48,439 bases of DNA from an uncultured Catenibacterium sp. (GTDB lineage Bacteria; Bacillota_I; Bacilli_A; Erysipelotrichales; Coprobacillaceae), in contig CAAFPB010000186.1 in NCBI GenBank assembly GCA_900764725.1, positions 1-48,439 on the forward strand, written 5' to 3'. Of the stretch, positions 33,901 to 40,867 are shown one piece after another. The notes below the pieces were generated by a model. It was not told the origin of the DNA. It worked only from the letters and a program-made list of their open reading frames with translations, and searched no databases. Numbering within the stretch: position 1 is the first letter of the stretch; every line of letters begins with the position of its first letter. The position numbers and the translations under genes are program-made.

Positions 33901-36611
33901 GCAGCTTCCCATAAAATATTTAAGGCTTTAATTGAGCAGTTCTTCTGTAAATCTACAATAATCCAGTTATCATCACTATCTCTCTTTGATCCCCATCTTG
34001 TATTTGTATTACCATCAACAGCATTCTCTTTCTTTAATTCATCATTGTATTGAGAACTTACTTCAACAGGTTTCTTATATGTTAAGTTATCCTGACTTTT
34101 ACATATAATTTCTTTTATTTGATAGTTAGACCCTTTTGATTTTTTCATTACTATCTTTATATAAGGGTATATACCACCTATGCTGATAGTAGAATCTTTC
34201 ACATTTTGATTTACTGATTTTAAATAAGTATATGTTTTACCATCTTTAGATGTATATATATCAAAATCTGAGGCATAATTATCTCCCCATTTGATATTTA
34301 GTTCTGAAGTATAACTATTACCTGCATAAAAGCTGATCCATTCTTCATCATTAGAATTACTCTGCCAATAAGTATTCATATCATTATCAAAAGCTGATTT
34401 GATATCATATGATGATGAACTCGCACTATACAAGTTACTGTCATTTTCATTTAAAGTCATAGATGAACCTGTATATGGTGCTGATGGCGTAATAAAATCA
34501 GTTTTTGTAGTAGTATGACCATAATCAAGTTTAACTTGGATTGTAGTATTACTTTGACTTTCTGACGATGCAAGAGTGATTTTTCTTTGTTCTTCAGACT
34601 CATCAATAATTAAACTACAAGGCTGATCAACCGTTACTTTATATCCTGTTTTATATTCTAATGTCCCTGCTTTATAGAAATTGATTTGTGTCTGTTTTAG
34701 GTTTTCATTTCTAACTGCTTGAACACTTTCATTATTCGCAACAATAGTTATAGGGTTATTATCAGCATATTCTGAAACCTTCTTGCTTGTTTTGTTTGGC
34801 AGAATAATATAAGAGTATGACTGATTAGTAGGTTTTATGCCATGATTAATATACGCCTTAAATGTTCTTGGGGTAGAAGCCTTTTTCTCCTCTGCCCATA
34901 AAGAAGGATTGTCTTTCTGATATGCGTTAGAAACAGTTACTGATGTTTCATCTGGGAAAACATATCCAACTTTATTATTGTAAATCCATTTACTATTTTT
35001 AATAGTTTTAGTGGTATCTTGAGAGATAACATCTCCATCTACTAAAACATCATTGGCTTTGGCCTGATTAAGAGTTGTATGTATTTCTACTGATTCACTA
35101 GATGTGATACCTGAACCTAATGTTACAATTTCATCATCAAAGAAGAAATATCCCTTCTTAACTTGTGTTCCTTTTTTATTCATTGCATAAGCAGTTGCAC
35201 CATACTGCCCATTTGATACACCAATCGTATGACTTGTACCATTAGTAAAACGTCCTGAATTAGAATAATCCTGTACTAATCTTGCAGCAGTTGTTGTACC
35301 AGGGCAATGTGCCCAATCATAAGTCGGATAAACAGTTGTATATTCATCACCATCTACAGTAATAGTAGATGCTGCTGATGAAGTCCAATAGATGAGTTGC
35401 CCTTTATTTCCATTAGGCCAGCTTCCTCTCCATTCTCCCCCAATAATTTCATTGGAATCCATTTTAATATTAACACCATAATCATTTCTCATATGAGAGG
35501 CATATCCAGATCTCCACATATAGTAGTTTCCATTTTTGCCATTTGTAATCTGTGGGTTTTCAATATTATTCAATATCTCCTGATACTTTTTAACATTTGC
35601 CTTATCAGAAGCAATCATTCTCTTTAATGGATCAATATATTCAGCAGCATAATTCTTGTAACCTACTGAATATTTATATTCACGATAGCCTAAATATAAT
35701 TCTTGGATGTCTCCTCTAATTGTCCAGCTTGTACCATTAATCATATAATCAGCCATACGATTAATAACATCTTTTCCTAATGAGAATGAAGTATCTCTTA
35801 ACATATAAATCCAAAAACTCATATCTCTAAACATGGACATTCCATAACCATTTGAATAAAACTGTTTACCATGCATGTAAAAGCTATTGTCTACTTGTAC
35901 AGCTTCAGCTGTTTTATCATCTTTTTGTGTGACTAAACAATAACTTAAATAATTATCGATCATATCATGTAAATGATCAGAATCTTCTGTCAATAAATAA
36001 TAGTAAAGATAGTTTTGATTAAACCATAGATTATTTTGACCTGTTCCATACTTGACTGGCACTTTTTCTAAAAGCTTCTTTAGCATGATATTTTCTAAAT
36101 CTTCACTTACAACATCTTCTAGAAATAAAGCCATTCTAGAAAAACGAAGCTGTACCCCTACTTGATTTTCCCACCAGTTTGTAGAACGAGGATTTTGTTC
36201 AGCCCAATAGTTTATAGCTTTCTCTAGTTTACTTATTACTTCCTGCTTTTTATATAGGGCATTACCTTGTTTACTATAAGCTATAGAAATAGCTTGAAGA
36301 CGATCTAATGCGAGATAAGGCGACCATGCTGCTCCATTTGCAGCATTATTATTTGCCTTATAGTTAACATCATCAAAAGAACCATCTTCTTTTATAAGTT
36401 TTAGATATTCACTTGCTTTAGAAACATAACATGTTTCAACTTTAGAACCATCATCAATAGTATCCAAAGATAAGAAATGTTCCTTTAGCCTACCTTTGAT
36501 AATACTTATTTCTTCATGAGATGTTAATCCAAATGTCACTTGTACATTTGATAGTGACATTGTGAATACAACAAACAAAGAAATCATTATTTTTACTACT
36601 TTATTCATCAT
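30996..36611 (-). CDS. Surface-anchored polysaccharide lyase family 8 (hyaluronate/chondroitin lyase type) with discoidin and FIVAR repeats
   Basis: 1,871 residues. A signal peptide (1-30) is followed by a PL8 lyase (about 35-710): STNWWENQVGVQLRFSRMAL and NNLWFNQNYLYYY line the groove, and NSFYMHGKQFYSNGYG provides the His and Tyr of catalysis. Next come five F5/8-type C (discoidin/CBM32-like) modules at about 715, 845, 985, 1130 and 1280, then six three-helix FIVAR repeats of about 65 residues (1430-1820). The end is KNEQVKTGDTTY, a hydrophobic span and RMRMY, a sortase-like signal with VKTGD in place of LPxTG. The enzyme should cleave uronic-acid glycans outside the cell by beta-elimination. 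The module repeats suggest host-glycan binding. The neighbouring GH1 enzymes do not process its usual unsaturated products. Confidence 0.88.
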   Translation of the reverse strand: MMNKVVKIMISLFVVFTMSLSNVQVTFGLTSHEEISIIKGRLKEHFLSLDTIDDGSKVETCYVSKASEYLKLIKEDGSFDDVNYKANNNAANGAAWSPYLALDRLQAISIAYSKQGNALYKKQEVISKLEKAINYWAEQNPRSTNWWENQVGVQLRFSRMALFLEDVVSEDLENIMLKKLLEKVPVKYGTGQNNLWFNQNYLYYYLLTEDSDHLHDMIDNYLSYCLVTQKDDKTAEAVQVDNSFYMHGKQFYSNGYGMSMFRDMSFWIYMLRDTSFSLGKDVINRMADYMINGTSWTIRGDIQELYLGYREYKYSVGYKNYAAEYIDPLKRMIASDKANVKKYQEILNNIENPQITNGKNGNYYMWRSGYASHMRNDYGVNIKMDSNEIIGGEWRGSWPNGNKGQLIYWTSSAASTITVDGDEYTTVYPTYDWAHCPGTTTAARLVQDYSNSGRFTNGTSHTIGVSNGQYGATAYAMNKKGTQVKKGYFFFDDEIVTLGSGITSSESVEIHTTLNQAKANDVLVDGDVISQDTTKTIKNSKWIYNNKVGYVFPDETSVTVSNAYQKDNPSLWAEEKKASTPRTFKAYINHGIKPTNQSYSYIILPNKTSKKVSEYADNNPITIVANNESVQAVRNENLKQTQINFYKAGTLEYKTGYKVTVDQPCSLIIDESEEQRKITLASSESQSNTTIQVKLDYGHTTTKTDFITPSAPYTGSSMTLNENDSNLYSASSSSYDIKSAFDNDMNTYWQSNSNDEEWISFYAGNSYTSELNIKWGDNYASDFDIYTSKDGKTYTYLKSVNQNVKDSTISIGGIYPYIKIVMKKSKGSNYQIKEIICKSQDNLTYKKPVEVSSQYNDELKKENAVDGNTNTRWGSKRDSDDNWIIVDLQKNCSIKALNILWEAACSDEYSIEISLDKKNWTTIKDKLKTNQSLSDQYLIDDNVYGRYLKIHSTKTRIVNGKNYGISIYELVAYGNEEQEDTNYSNIALNKSVETSSQYNDELKKENAVDGNIKTRWGSIRNSDDNWLIIDLEQYSKINKIQIDWENACSDDYTIEVSNDKKTWQVVTETKTNTSLRDIHTYDSYIYGRYLKIHSYKTRRVNNKNYGIGINEVAVYGVQSSEVNENQNIALNKPSYSSSTYKSQYGSEKAFDGSVDKTSGKESRWVSLRRKDNSGKYVDYQWIYVDLQNYYDISKIVLNWEAACAKSYKIQISSNGKNWKDISSVIDGKGGKREFDYTDQTVARYVRVECLEPSTVYGYSLWEFEVYGNRVKQPKTTNLALNKKSSASSSYKAQYDSSKAFDGSEDATSGKESRWVSLRQKDNKEDVSNQWISVDLGDYYNVNQIKLNWEGTGAEEYKLQVSLDGETWTDITHAQHSNGGIETYNYNGVTAKYVKMQGIKPNSIYGYSLWEFEVYGDSLDKCELTNLYYMNVNMDTSIYTPETKERFNQALNNTYKVINEDVDSSTILETKQELLDSISNLKLLANFDYLGSLIKECKNLDESVYTPATFEKLEAKLQEAEMIYNDKNSSQEKIDSICDELVEAKDKLIFKSDKTDLIILINEVNKLDRSLYLDACVEELDIYLNKAQAVANDENANEESVLEAYKNLSGAKDHLVTKESYEHLQELIIKALDIDESKYTEESIKLLRDKRKQAEEAYKESVPQNDKVQKAILELEGALNALEKKIDYSQLLAIIGKVESIDQTKYTPSSLLRVNNEVLKAKALIEKVDVNQEEIDEMVTTLLEAIDHLVLKADKTELEELITKIEGLDLSKYENTDSLITVLNQSKEVLMNEESTQSEVNQAYEMLNTSYKQLKLKSDNVEITEIPTQSTNKTDKNEQVKTGDTTYVNMIGWSLLIMMSCLGIFFIRMRMY

Positions 36612-36623
36612 TAACCCTCCTCT

Positions 36624-36644
36624 TGTAATCGCTTTCTAATTATA
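36624..36644 (-). promoter_or_regulatory. Promoter with overlapping LacI/CcpA-type operator, lyase gene
   Basis: A TATAAT -10 (36639-36644, minus strand) is followed at the start of transcription by TGTAATCGCTTTCT (36624-36637). This matches the cre consensus TGnAAnCGnTnnCA at all fixed positions except the last. It could serve CcpA or the LacI-family protein encoded next door. The operator ends about 12 bp before the coding start. Confidence 0.55.
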
Positions 36645-36691
36645 GAATGCCATTCAAGAACTTTAATTTCAATTTGGATTAACTTGAATAT

Positions 36692-37708
36692 TTATTGTTT
36701 CACTGAATCTCTTTCAATTATTTTAGTAGATAACAATTGAGTCATTTGAACATCATTTTCACGATGAATACAATCTATAAGTTTATTAACCGCAATTTCT
36801 CCCATTAATTCTTTTTGTACTTGAATAGTAGTAAGTTTAGGGATTGTTTTATCACATAGAGGTGTATCATCAAAGCCAGTAATACCTATTTGATCAGGTA
36901 CTTTTATATTCATTAAAGTCAATGCATTCAATAATATAAATGCATTAGAATCATTAGCACATATAAAAACTTCAGGTAATTCACTTTTTTCAAGTAACGA
37001 TACAATACTATTAACATCATTTTCTAATACGTATTTCTCTGTTTCATGTAGGATGGAGTATTGATTTATATAGGATTCTATATCAACTGCAATATTTCTA
37101 TTTACTAAAGCTTGCTTATATCCCATAAAACGATCAGAAAAGCTTAAAGAGTATTCTAAATCTCCAAAAAATCCTACTCTTTTATACCCTCTATCAAGAA
37201 CATATTGAGTGATCAAGTATCCTCCCTGTTTATTGTGAGTCAAAACACAATCACATGTATCTCCTAATGATGTATAGTCTACAAGAACAACAGGGATACC
37301 AGTATTTTTTAACTGATTTAAATTCTGGTCTGATATTTTACCAACTACTAAAATACCAGCAACTTTTCTATCAACAATACAATCTGGAAATTCAAATTGA
37401 TTATCTTCAAAATAATTCAAAATAGACATATAACCCAATACTTTAGCACGTTCAACGATTGAACGTAAAACGATAGAATAAAAATGTCCTGTATTAGCAT
37501 AATAACTCTGCATTAGAATACAAATATTAGATTTAGAAAAGACTGAAAGATAATGATGCTTTTCATTGATGTATCCCATTTTATCTGCTGTTCTTAATAT
37601 TTTTAGACGCATTGAATCACTTACACCTGGTTTATCATTTAACGCAATTGATACAGCATTAATAGAGATATTCAATTCTTTCGCAATATCTTTCATTGTC
37701 ACTTTCAT
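36692..37708 (-). CDS. LacI family transcriptional regulator
   Basis: 338 residues. The N-terminal LacI HTH and hinge are MKVTMKDIAKELNISINAVSIALNDKPGVSDSMRLKIL. The periplasmic-binding-like effector domain covers about 60-338 (ICILMQSYYANTGHFYSIVL, VFICANDSNAFILLNALTLMN, GITGFDDTPLCDKTIPKLTTIQVQ). It is expressed after the GH1 gene: its RBS AAGGAG starts right after that stop. It also lies just upstream of the lyase promoter with its cre-like site. It probably represses both in the absence of sugar; the effector is unknown. Confidence 0.9.
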   Translation of the reverse strand: MKVTMKDIAKELNISINAVSIALNDKPGVSDSMRLKILRTADKMGYINEKHHYLSVFSKSNICILMQSYYANTGHFYSIVLRSIVERAKVLGYMSILNYFEDNQFEFPDCIVDRKVAGILVVGKISDQNLNQLKNTGIPVVLVDYTSLGDTCDCVLTHNKQGGYLITQYVLDRGYKRVGFFGDLEYSLSFSDRFMGYKQALVNRNIAVDIESYINQYSILHETEKYVLENDVNSIVSLLEKSELPEVFICANDSNAFILLNALTLMNIKVPDQIGITGFDDTPLCDKTIPKLTTIQVQKELMGEIAVNKLIDCIHRENDVQMTQLLSTKIIERDSVKQ

Positions 37709-37719
37709 ATTAATACTCC

Positions 37720-39060
37720 TTACAACACTTCCCCATTACTACTTATTACATTCTTATACCATTCAAATGACTTCTTCTTAATTCTTCTCATATCCTTTAA
37801 GTCATCATTATCTCTATTCACATAAACAAATCCATATCTCTTCTTCATCTGTGCACGACTGCTCAAGATATCAATAGGCCCCCAAGATAAGTATCCTCTA
37901 CAATCTACACCTTCTTCTACAGCCTTCTTCATCTCTTCAATATGCTTTCTCATGTAATCAATACGATAATCATCATCAATAACACCATCTACTAGCTGAT
38001 CATCATATCCATAACCATTCTCTACAATATAGATAGGCATTTCATATCTATCATAGAGCTGTCTTAAAGTAATACGTAATCCAATAGGATCAATTGTCCA
38101 GCCAAATTCAGACATTTCTAAGTAAGGGTTCTTCTTAATGACTACATCTTCTACATTAGTCAGACTATCTTCACCATAATGACTAATAGTAGACATATAA
38201 TAGCTTATCGCAAGAGCATCTGTTTTACCCTTCTTAAGTATTTCAAAGTCCTCTTCTTCTATAACTGGCATAGTCCCTTCTAGTTTCATATTTGCTAGGA
38301 AGTAGCTGTTATAGTGTCCTCTCGCAAAGACATCCAGGAATACAAATGCTTCACTCTGGGCTTTCATAGATTCTAATGTATCTAATGGGTGACATGTTTC
38401 AGGATAGCTTTGTACAATAGTCGCCATACCTAAAACATAGCCTCCTTTTTGATGAATGTATTCGTTAATCAAACTATGCGCGATTAAGGTATTATGCATA
38501 ATTTGATGATCTAGGGTTATAGGGTTTTCTCCTTCAGGACATACAGCACCAAAGAACATCTTTGGTCCTTTCTGTAGTATTCCATTCTGTTCATTAAAGA
38601 TAATCCAGTATTTAACTTTATGACAATAACGATCTACGATTTTCTTGCATAATTCTACAAATATATCTACTACTCTTCTACTCGCAAAACCATTGTATTT
38701 CTCATATAAGAATACAGGCATTTCAAAGTGATATAGTGTAGGAATAGGTTCTATACCTCTCTTTAGTAATTCATCAATAAATTCATCATAAAAGGCAAAA
38801 CCTTCTTCATTATGCGTATTCTCATCACTCATGAGTCTAGACCAGTCTAAAGAGAAACGGTATGCATTAAAGCCTAACTCTTTATATAAGTCAAAGTCTT
38901 CTTTGTATCTATGATAAGCATCAATCCCATTCTTAAAGTCTGAGAACTTACCAGTAACTGTTAAGTCACATACTGCAGGAACTTTTCCTCCTTCAGTATA
39001 TCCACCTTCACTCTGATGGGCAGTCACTGCACCACCCCATAAGAAATCTTTTCTTAACAT
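37720..39060 (-). CDS. GH1 6-phospho-beta-glucosidase (second copy, divergent)
   Basis: 446 residues. The start FLWGGAVTAHQSEGGYTEGG is typical. The acid/base sits in IFNEQNG and the nucleophile in YIVENGYGYDD. MKKRYGFVYVN at the C-terminus is the phosphate-contact loop. It differs widely from the GH1 at 28540, so it is not a recent duplicate. Here no PTS gene accompanies it, only the LacI regulator. The substrate is a 6-phospho-beta-glycoside, maybe from a transporter encoded elsewhere. Confidence 0.92.
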   Translation of the reverse strand: MLRKDFLWGGAVTAHQSEGGYTEGGKVPAVCDLTVTGKFSDFKNGIDAYHRYKEDFDLYKELGFNAYRFSLDWSRLMSDENTHNEEGFAFYDEFIDELLKRGIEPIPTLYHFEMPVFLYEKYNGFASRRVVDIFVELCKKIVDRYCHKVKYWIIFNEQNGILQKGPKMFFGAVCPEGENPITLDHQIMHNTLIAHSLINEYIHQKGGYVLGMATIVQSYPETCHPLDTLESMKAQSEAFVFLDVFARGHYNSYFLANMKLEGTMPVIEEEDFEILKKGKTDALAISYYMSTISHYGEDSLTNVEDVVIKKNPYLEMSEFGWTIDPIGLRITLRQLYDRYEMPIYIVENGYGYDDQLVDGVIDDDYRIDYMRKHIEEMKKAVEEGVDCRGYLSWGPIDILSSRAQMKKRYGFVYVNRDNDDLKDMRRIKKKSFEWYKNVISSNGEVL

Positions 39061-39093
39061 TTTTATTTACTCCTTTATGTATATTCTTATTTA

Positions 39094-39122
39094 ATTCTAT
39101 TAAGGATATACTTGAATTTCAA
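39094..39122 (-). promoter_or_regulatory. Promoter of the GH1-LacI operon
   Basis: On the minus strand TTGAAA, 17 bases, TAGAAT, about 20 bases before the AAAGGAG ribosome site. TTGAAATTCAAG at its -35 is itself an inverted repeat (CTTGAA-TTTCAAG). Confidence 0.72.
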
Positions 39123-39160
39123 GGAAGTAACACTTGAAAAGAAATAGTATATATTATTCT

Positions 39161-39241
39161 AACGCTCATTTAATACATTTTAACGCTCATCTAACGCTCA
39201 CAAGTGTTAGAATTATTGTTTTTAACGCTCATGAGTGTTAG
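39161..39241. repeat. Helically phased AACGCTCA repeat cluster
   Basis: Exact AACGCTCA at 39161, 39182, 39193 and 39224, i.e. steps of 21, 11 and 31 bp, close to whole helical turns. Near-inverted partners AGTGTTAG lie at 39203-39210 and 39234-39241, making two imperfect palindromes. The cluster stands upstream of the GH1 promoter (39 bp from its -35) and touches the stop of the TPR-like gene. Confidence 0.8.
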
Positions 39242-39597
39242 AAAAAAATATCTTCATCCGTTGAATCTGGTATTTCAATTTCTAGAGTCTCTTCTCGAAT
39301 TCTATAATATTCATCAACAACAGAATCAATAGATTCTCTATCTCCTGCACTTTCATAATATCCTATAAGTTTAGCCAATAGATTAAATGTCATGGGATCA
39401 TCAACACCATATTCCTTTAAACTCGCTTCATAATTTCTTTTGGCATATTCCGCTGCCTTATCATATTTTTTTCTTTCACTATATGTATCACAAATAGATT
39501 CCGCTATCATAATACTGGTAAAATCAGCATCACCAAATATTTCTTTACATTCATTATAATCTTGTATGCGTTCTTCTAATGGTTTCTTTTTTTTCAT
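39238..39597 (-). CDS. Small TPR-like protein
   Basis: 119 residues with two to three tetratricopeptide-like helix pairs (IMIAESICDTYSERKKYDKAAEYAKRNYEASLKEYG; DPMTFNLLAKLIGYYESAGDRESIDSVVDEYYRIREE) and an acidic end (DSTDEDIFF). It has no signal peptide. TPR folds hold other proteins; a partner is not evident. The RBS AAGGAGATAC precedes ATG 39597. It is transcribed toward the AACGCTCA cluster and GH1 promoter. Confidence 0.6.
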   Translation of the reverse strand: MKKKKPLEERIQDYNECKEIFGDADFTSIMIAESICDTYSERKKYDKAAEYAKRNYEASLKEYGVDDPMTFNLLAKLIGYYESAGDRESIDSVVDEYYRIREETLEIEIPDSTDEDIFF

Positions 39598-39670
39598 TGT
39601 TGTTGTATCTCCTTATTCTTTCTTATTTTCTCTTATTGGCAACATTCTGTAAACAGGAATCAAACATAAG

Positions 39671-39730
39671 GTGTTCTCAAATTTGAACACAGCTGTGATT
39701 TTTTGCATTAGTATTCTCAAATTTGAACAC
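39671..39730. repeat. Paired palindromic boxes upstream of the DUF4143-type ATPase
   Basis: GTGTTCTCAAATTTGAACAC at 39671-39690 and GTATTCTCAAATTTGAACAC at 39711-39730, 40 bp apart, 19 of 20 bases identical. The core TCAAATTTGA is a perfect palindrome. They lie about 85-145 bp before the start codon and look like a two-site operator. Confidence 0.8.
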
Positions 39731-39814
39731 CACTGCAACTCTATAAATTTGCATTCATAAATCAAATCCTAGAAAACATTATGATATAATTCAAACAGAA
39801 TAGAGGTGAACATC

Positions 39815-40831
39815 ATGATTGAAAGAAGAGAATATTTAAATCAACTAATATCCTGGAAAAATCAGAAAATCATAAAAGTACTAACTGGTGTTAAAGGCTG
39901 TGGAAAAAGTACGATTTTAAAACTATTTCAAGAATATTTATTAGAAAACGGTATTGATCAATCACAAATCATTTCTATTAACTTTGATAACCTAGAGTAT
40001 GAAGAGTTACTAGATTATCATAAACTCTACCAATATATCAAAGATAGTTTAATAGAAAACAAGATGATGTATATTTTCTTAGATGAAATACAGAATGTTC
40101 CTTCTTATGAAAAAGTTGTAGATAGCCTTTATGTAAAAGAGAATATTGATATTTACATTGTAAGATCCACTAAGCATCCAATCACACATTTAAATAGTCA
40201 ATACATAGAAATACATGTTCTTCCTCTATCATTCAAAGAAGTATATAAACCTGGAACTGATAAAGAAGAAGCTTTTCAGAAATATATGAAAACAGGCGGT
40301 TTCCCCTATATTAATCAAATACAATTGAATAACGAACAGATTGATATCTATCTAGAAGGAATATACAATACCGTGATTATAAAAGATATTGATGCATTAT
40401 GTGAGTCATACCTTTATTATCCTGTTGAAGTCATGGATATATCAGGCAAGGAAGCGTTAAAGTCAAATAAGAAGTATTATATTGTAGATTCAGGAATTCG
40501 CAATTATATTCTTCCCAAGCAATCTTATGATTTAGGATTCACAATTGAAAACATTGTATATCTAGAACTTTTAAGAAGAAGATATATTGTAAATATTGGA
40601 CAAAATGGACTTGCAGTGGTTGATTTTATTGCGAAAAGAAATGATGTCTATACTTATATACAGATTACTGCATCACTTGTAGATGAAAATACGTTTAATA
40701 GAGAGGTTCGTCCTCTAAAACTAATAGAAGACAATTATGAGAAAATAATTCTTACTTTAGATAGATATACACTTGGAAATTATGATGGTATTAAGGTAAT
40801 TAATATCATCGATTGGTTATTAGAAGAATAG
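39815..40831 (+). CDS. DUF4143-type AAA ATPase, internally shortened
   Basis: 338 residues from ATG 39815 (MIERREYLNQLISWKN), six bases after GAGGTG. Walker A GVKGCGKST and Walker B YIFLDEIQNV are intact, and LPLSFKEVYK and YMKTGGFPYIN follow as in the family. Two segments are missing against typical members of about 400 residues. The sensor stretch after DIYIV is scrambled (RSTKHPITHLNSQ instead of the usual TGSNAxLL). Between KDI and the DUF4143 end (KKYYIVDSGIRNYIL) some 60 residues are gone. The frame stays open and the nuclease-like C-terminus (VVDFIAKRNDVYTYIQITASLVDENTFNREV) is complete, so it may still be made. The family's function is not settled. Confidence 0.78.
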   Translation: MIERREYLNQLISWKNQKIIKVLTGVKGCGKSTILKLFQEYLLENGIDQSQIISINFDNLEYEELLDYHKLYQYIKDSLIENKMMYIFLDEIQNVPSYEKVVDSLYVKENIDIYIVRSTKHPITHLNSQYIEIHVLPLSFKEVYKPGTDKEEAFQKYMKTGGFPYINQIQLNNEQIDIYLEGIYNTVIIKDIDALCESYLYYPVEVMDISGKEALKSNKKYYIVDSGIRNYILPKQSYDLGFTIENIVYLELLRRRYIVNIGQNGLAVVDFIAKRNDVYTYIQITASLVDENTFNREVRPLKLIEDNYEKIILTLDRYTLGNYDGIKVINIIDWLLEE

Positions 40832-40832
40832 G

Positions 40833-40866
40833 CTGCAGCGATTAGATTCGCTACAGACTATTTTTT
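40833..40866 (+). terminator. Terminator of the DUF4143-type ATPase gene
   Basis: CTGCAGCGA, loop, TCGCTACAG (one mismatch), then ACTATTTTTT. Confidence 0.6.
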
Positions 40867-40867
40867 G

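Noticed and set aside
33230..34090. A recombination artefact or assembly repeat in the lyase gene
   Set aside because: The repeated NSAVDGN/ENAVDG modules differ at many positions along their length, as expected for old discoidin-domain duplications.
39161..39241. A CRISPR array made from the AACGCTCA repeats
   Set aside because: The repeats are only 8 bp with uneven spacings of 11-31 bp, no unique spacers of equal length, and no cas genes nearby.
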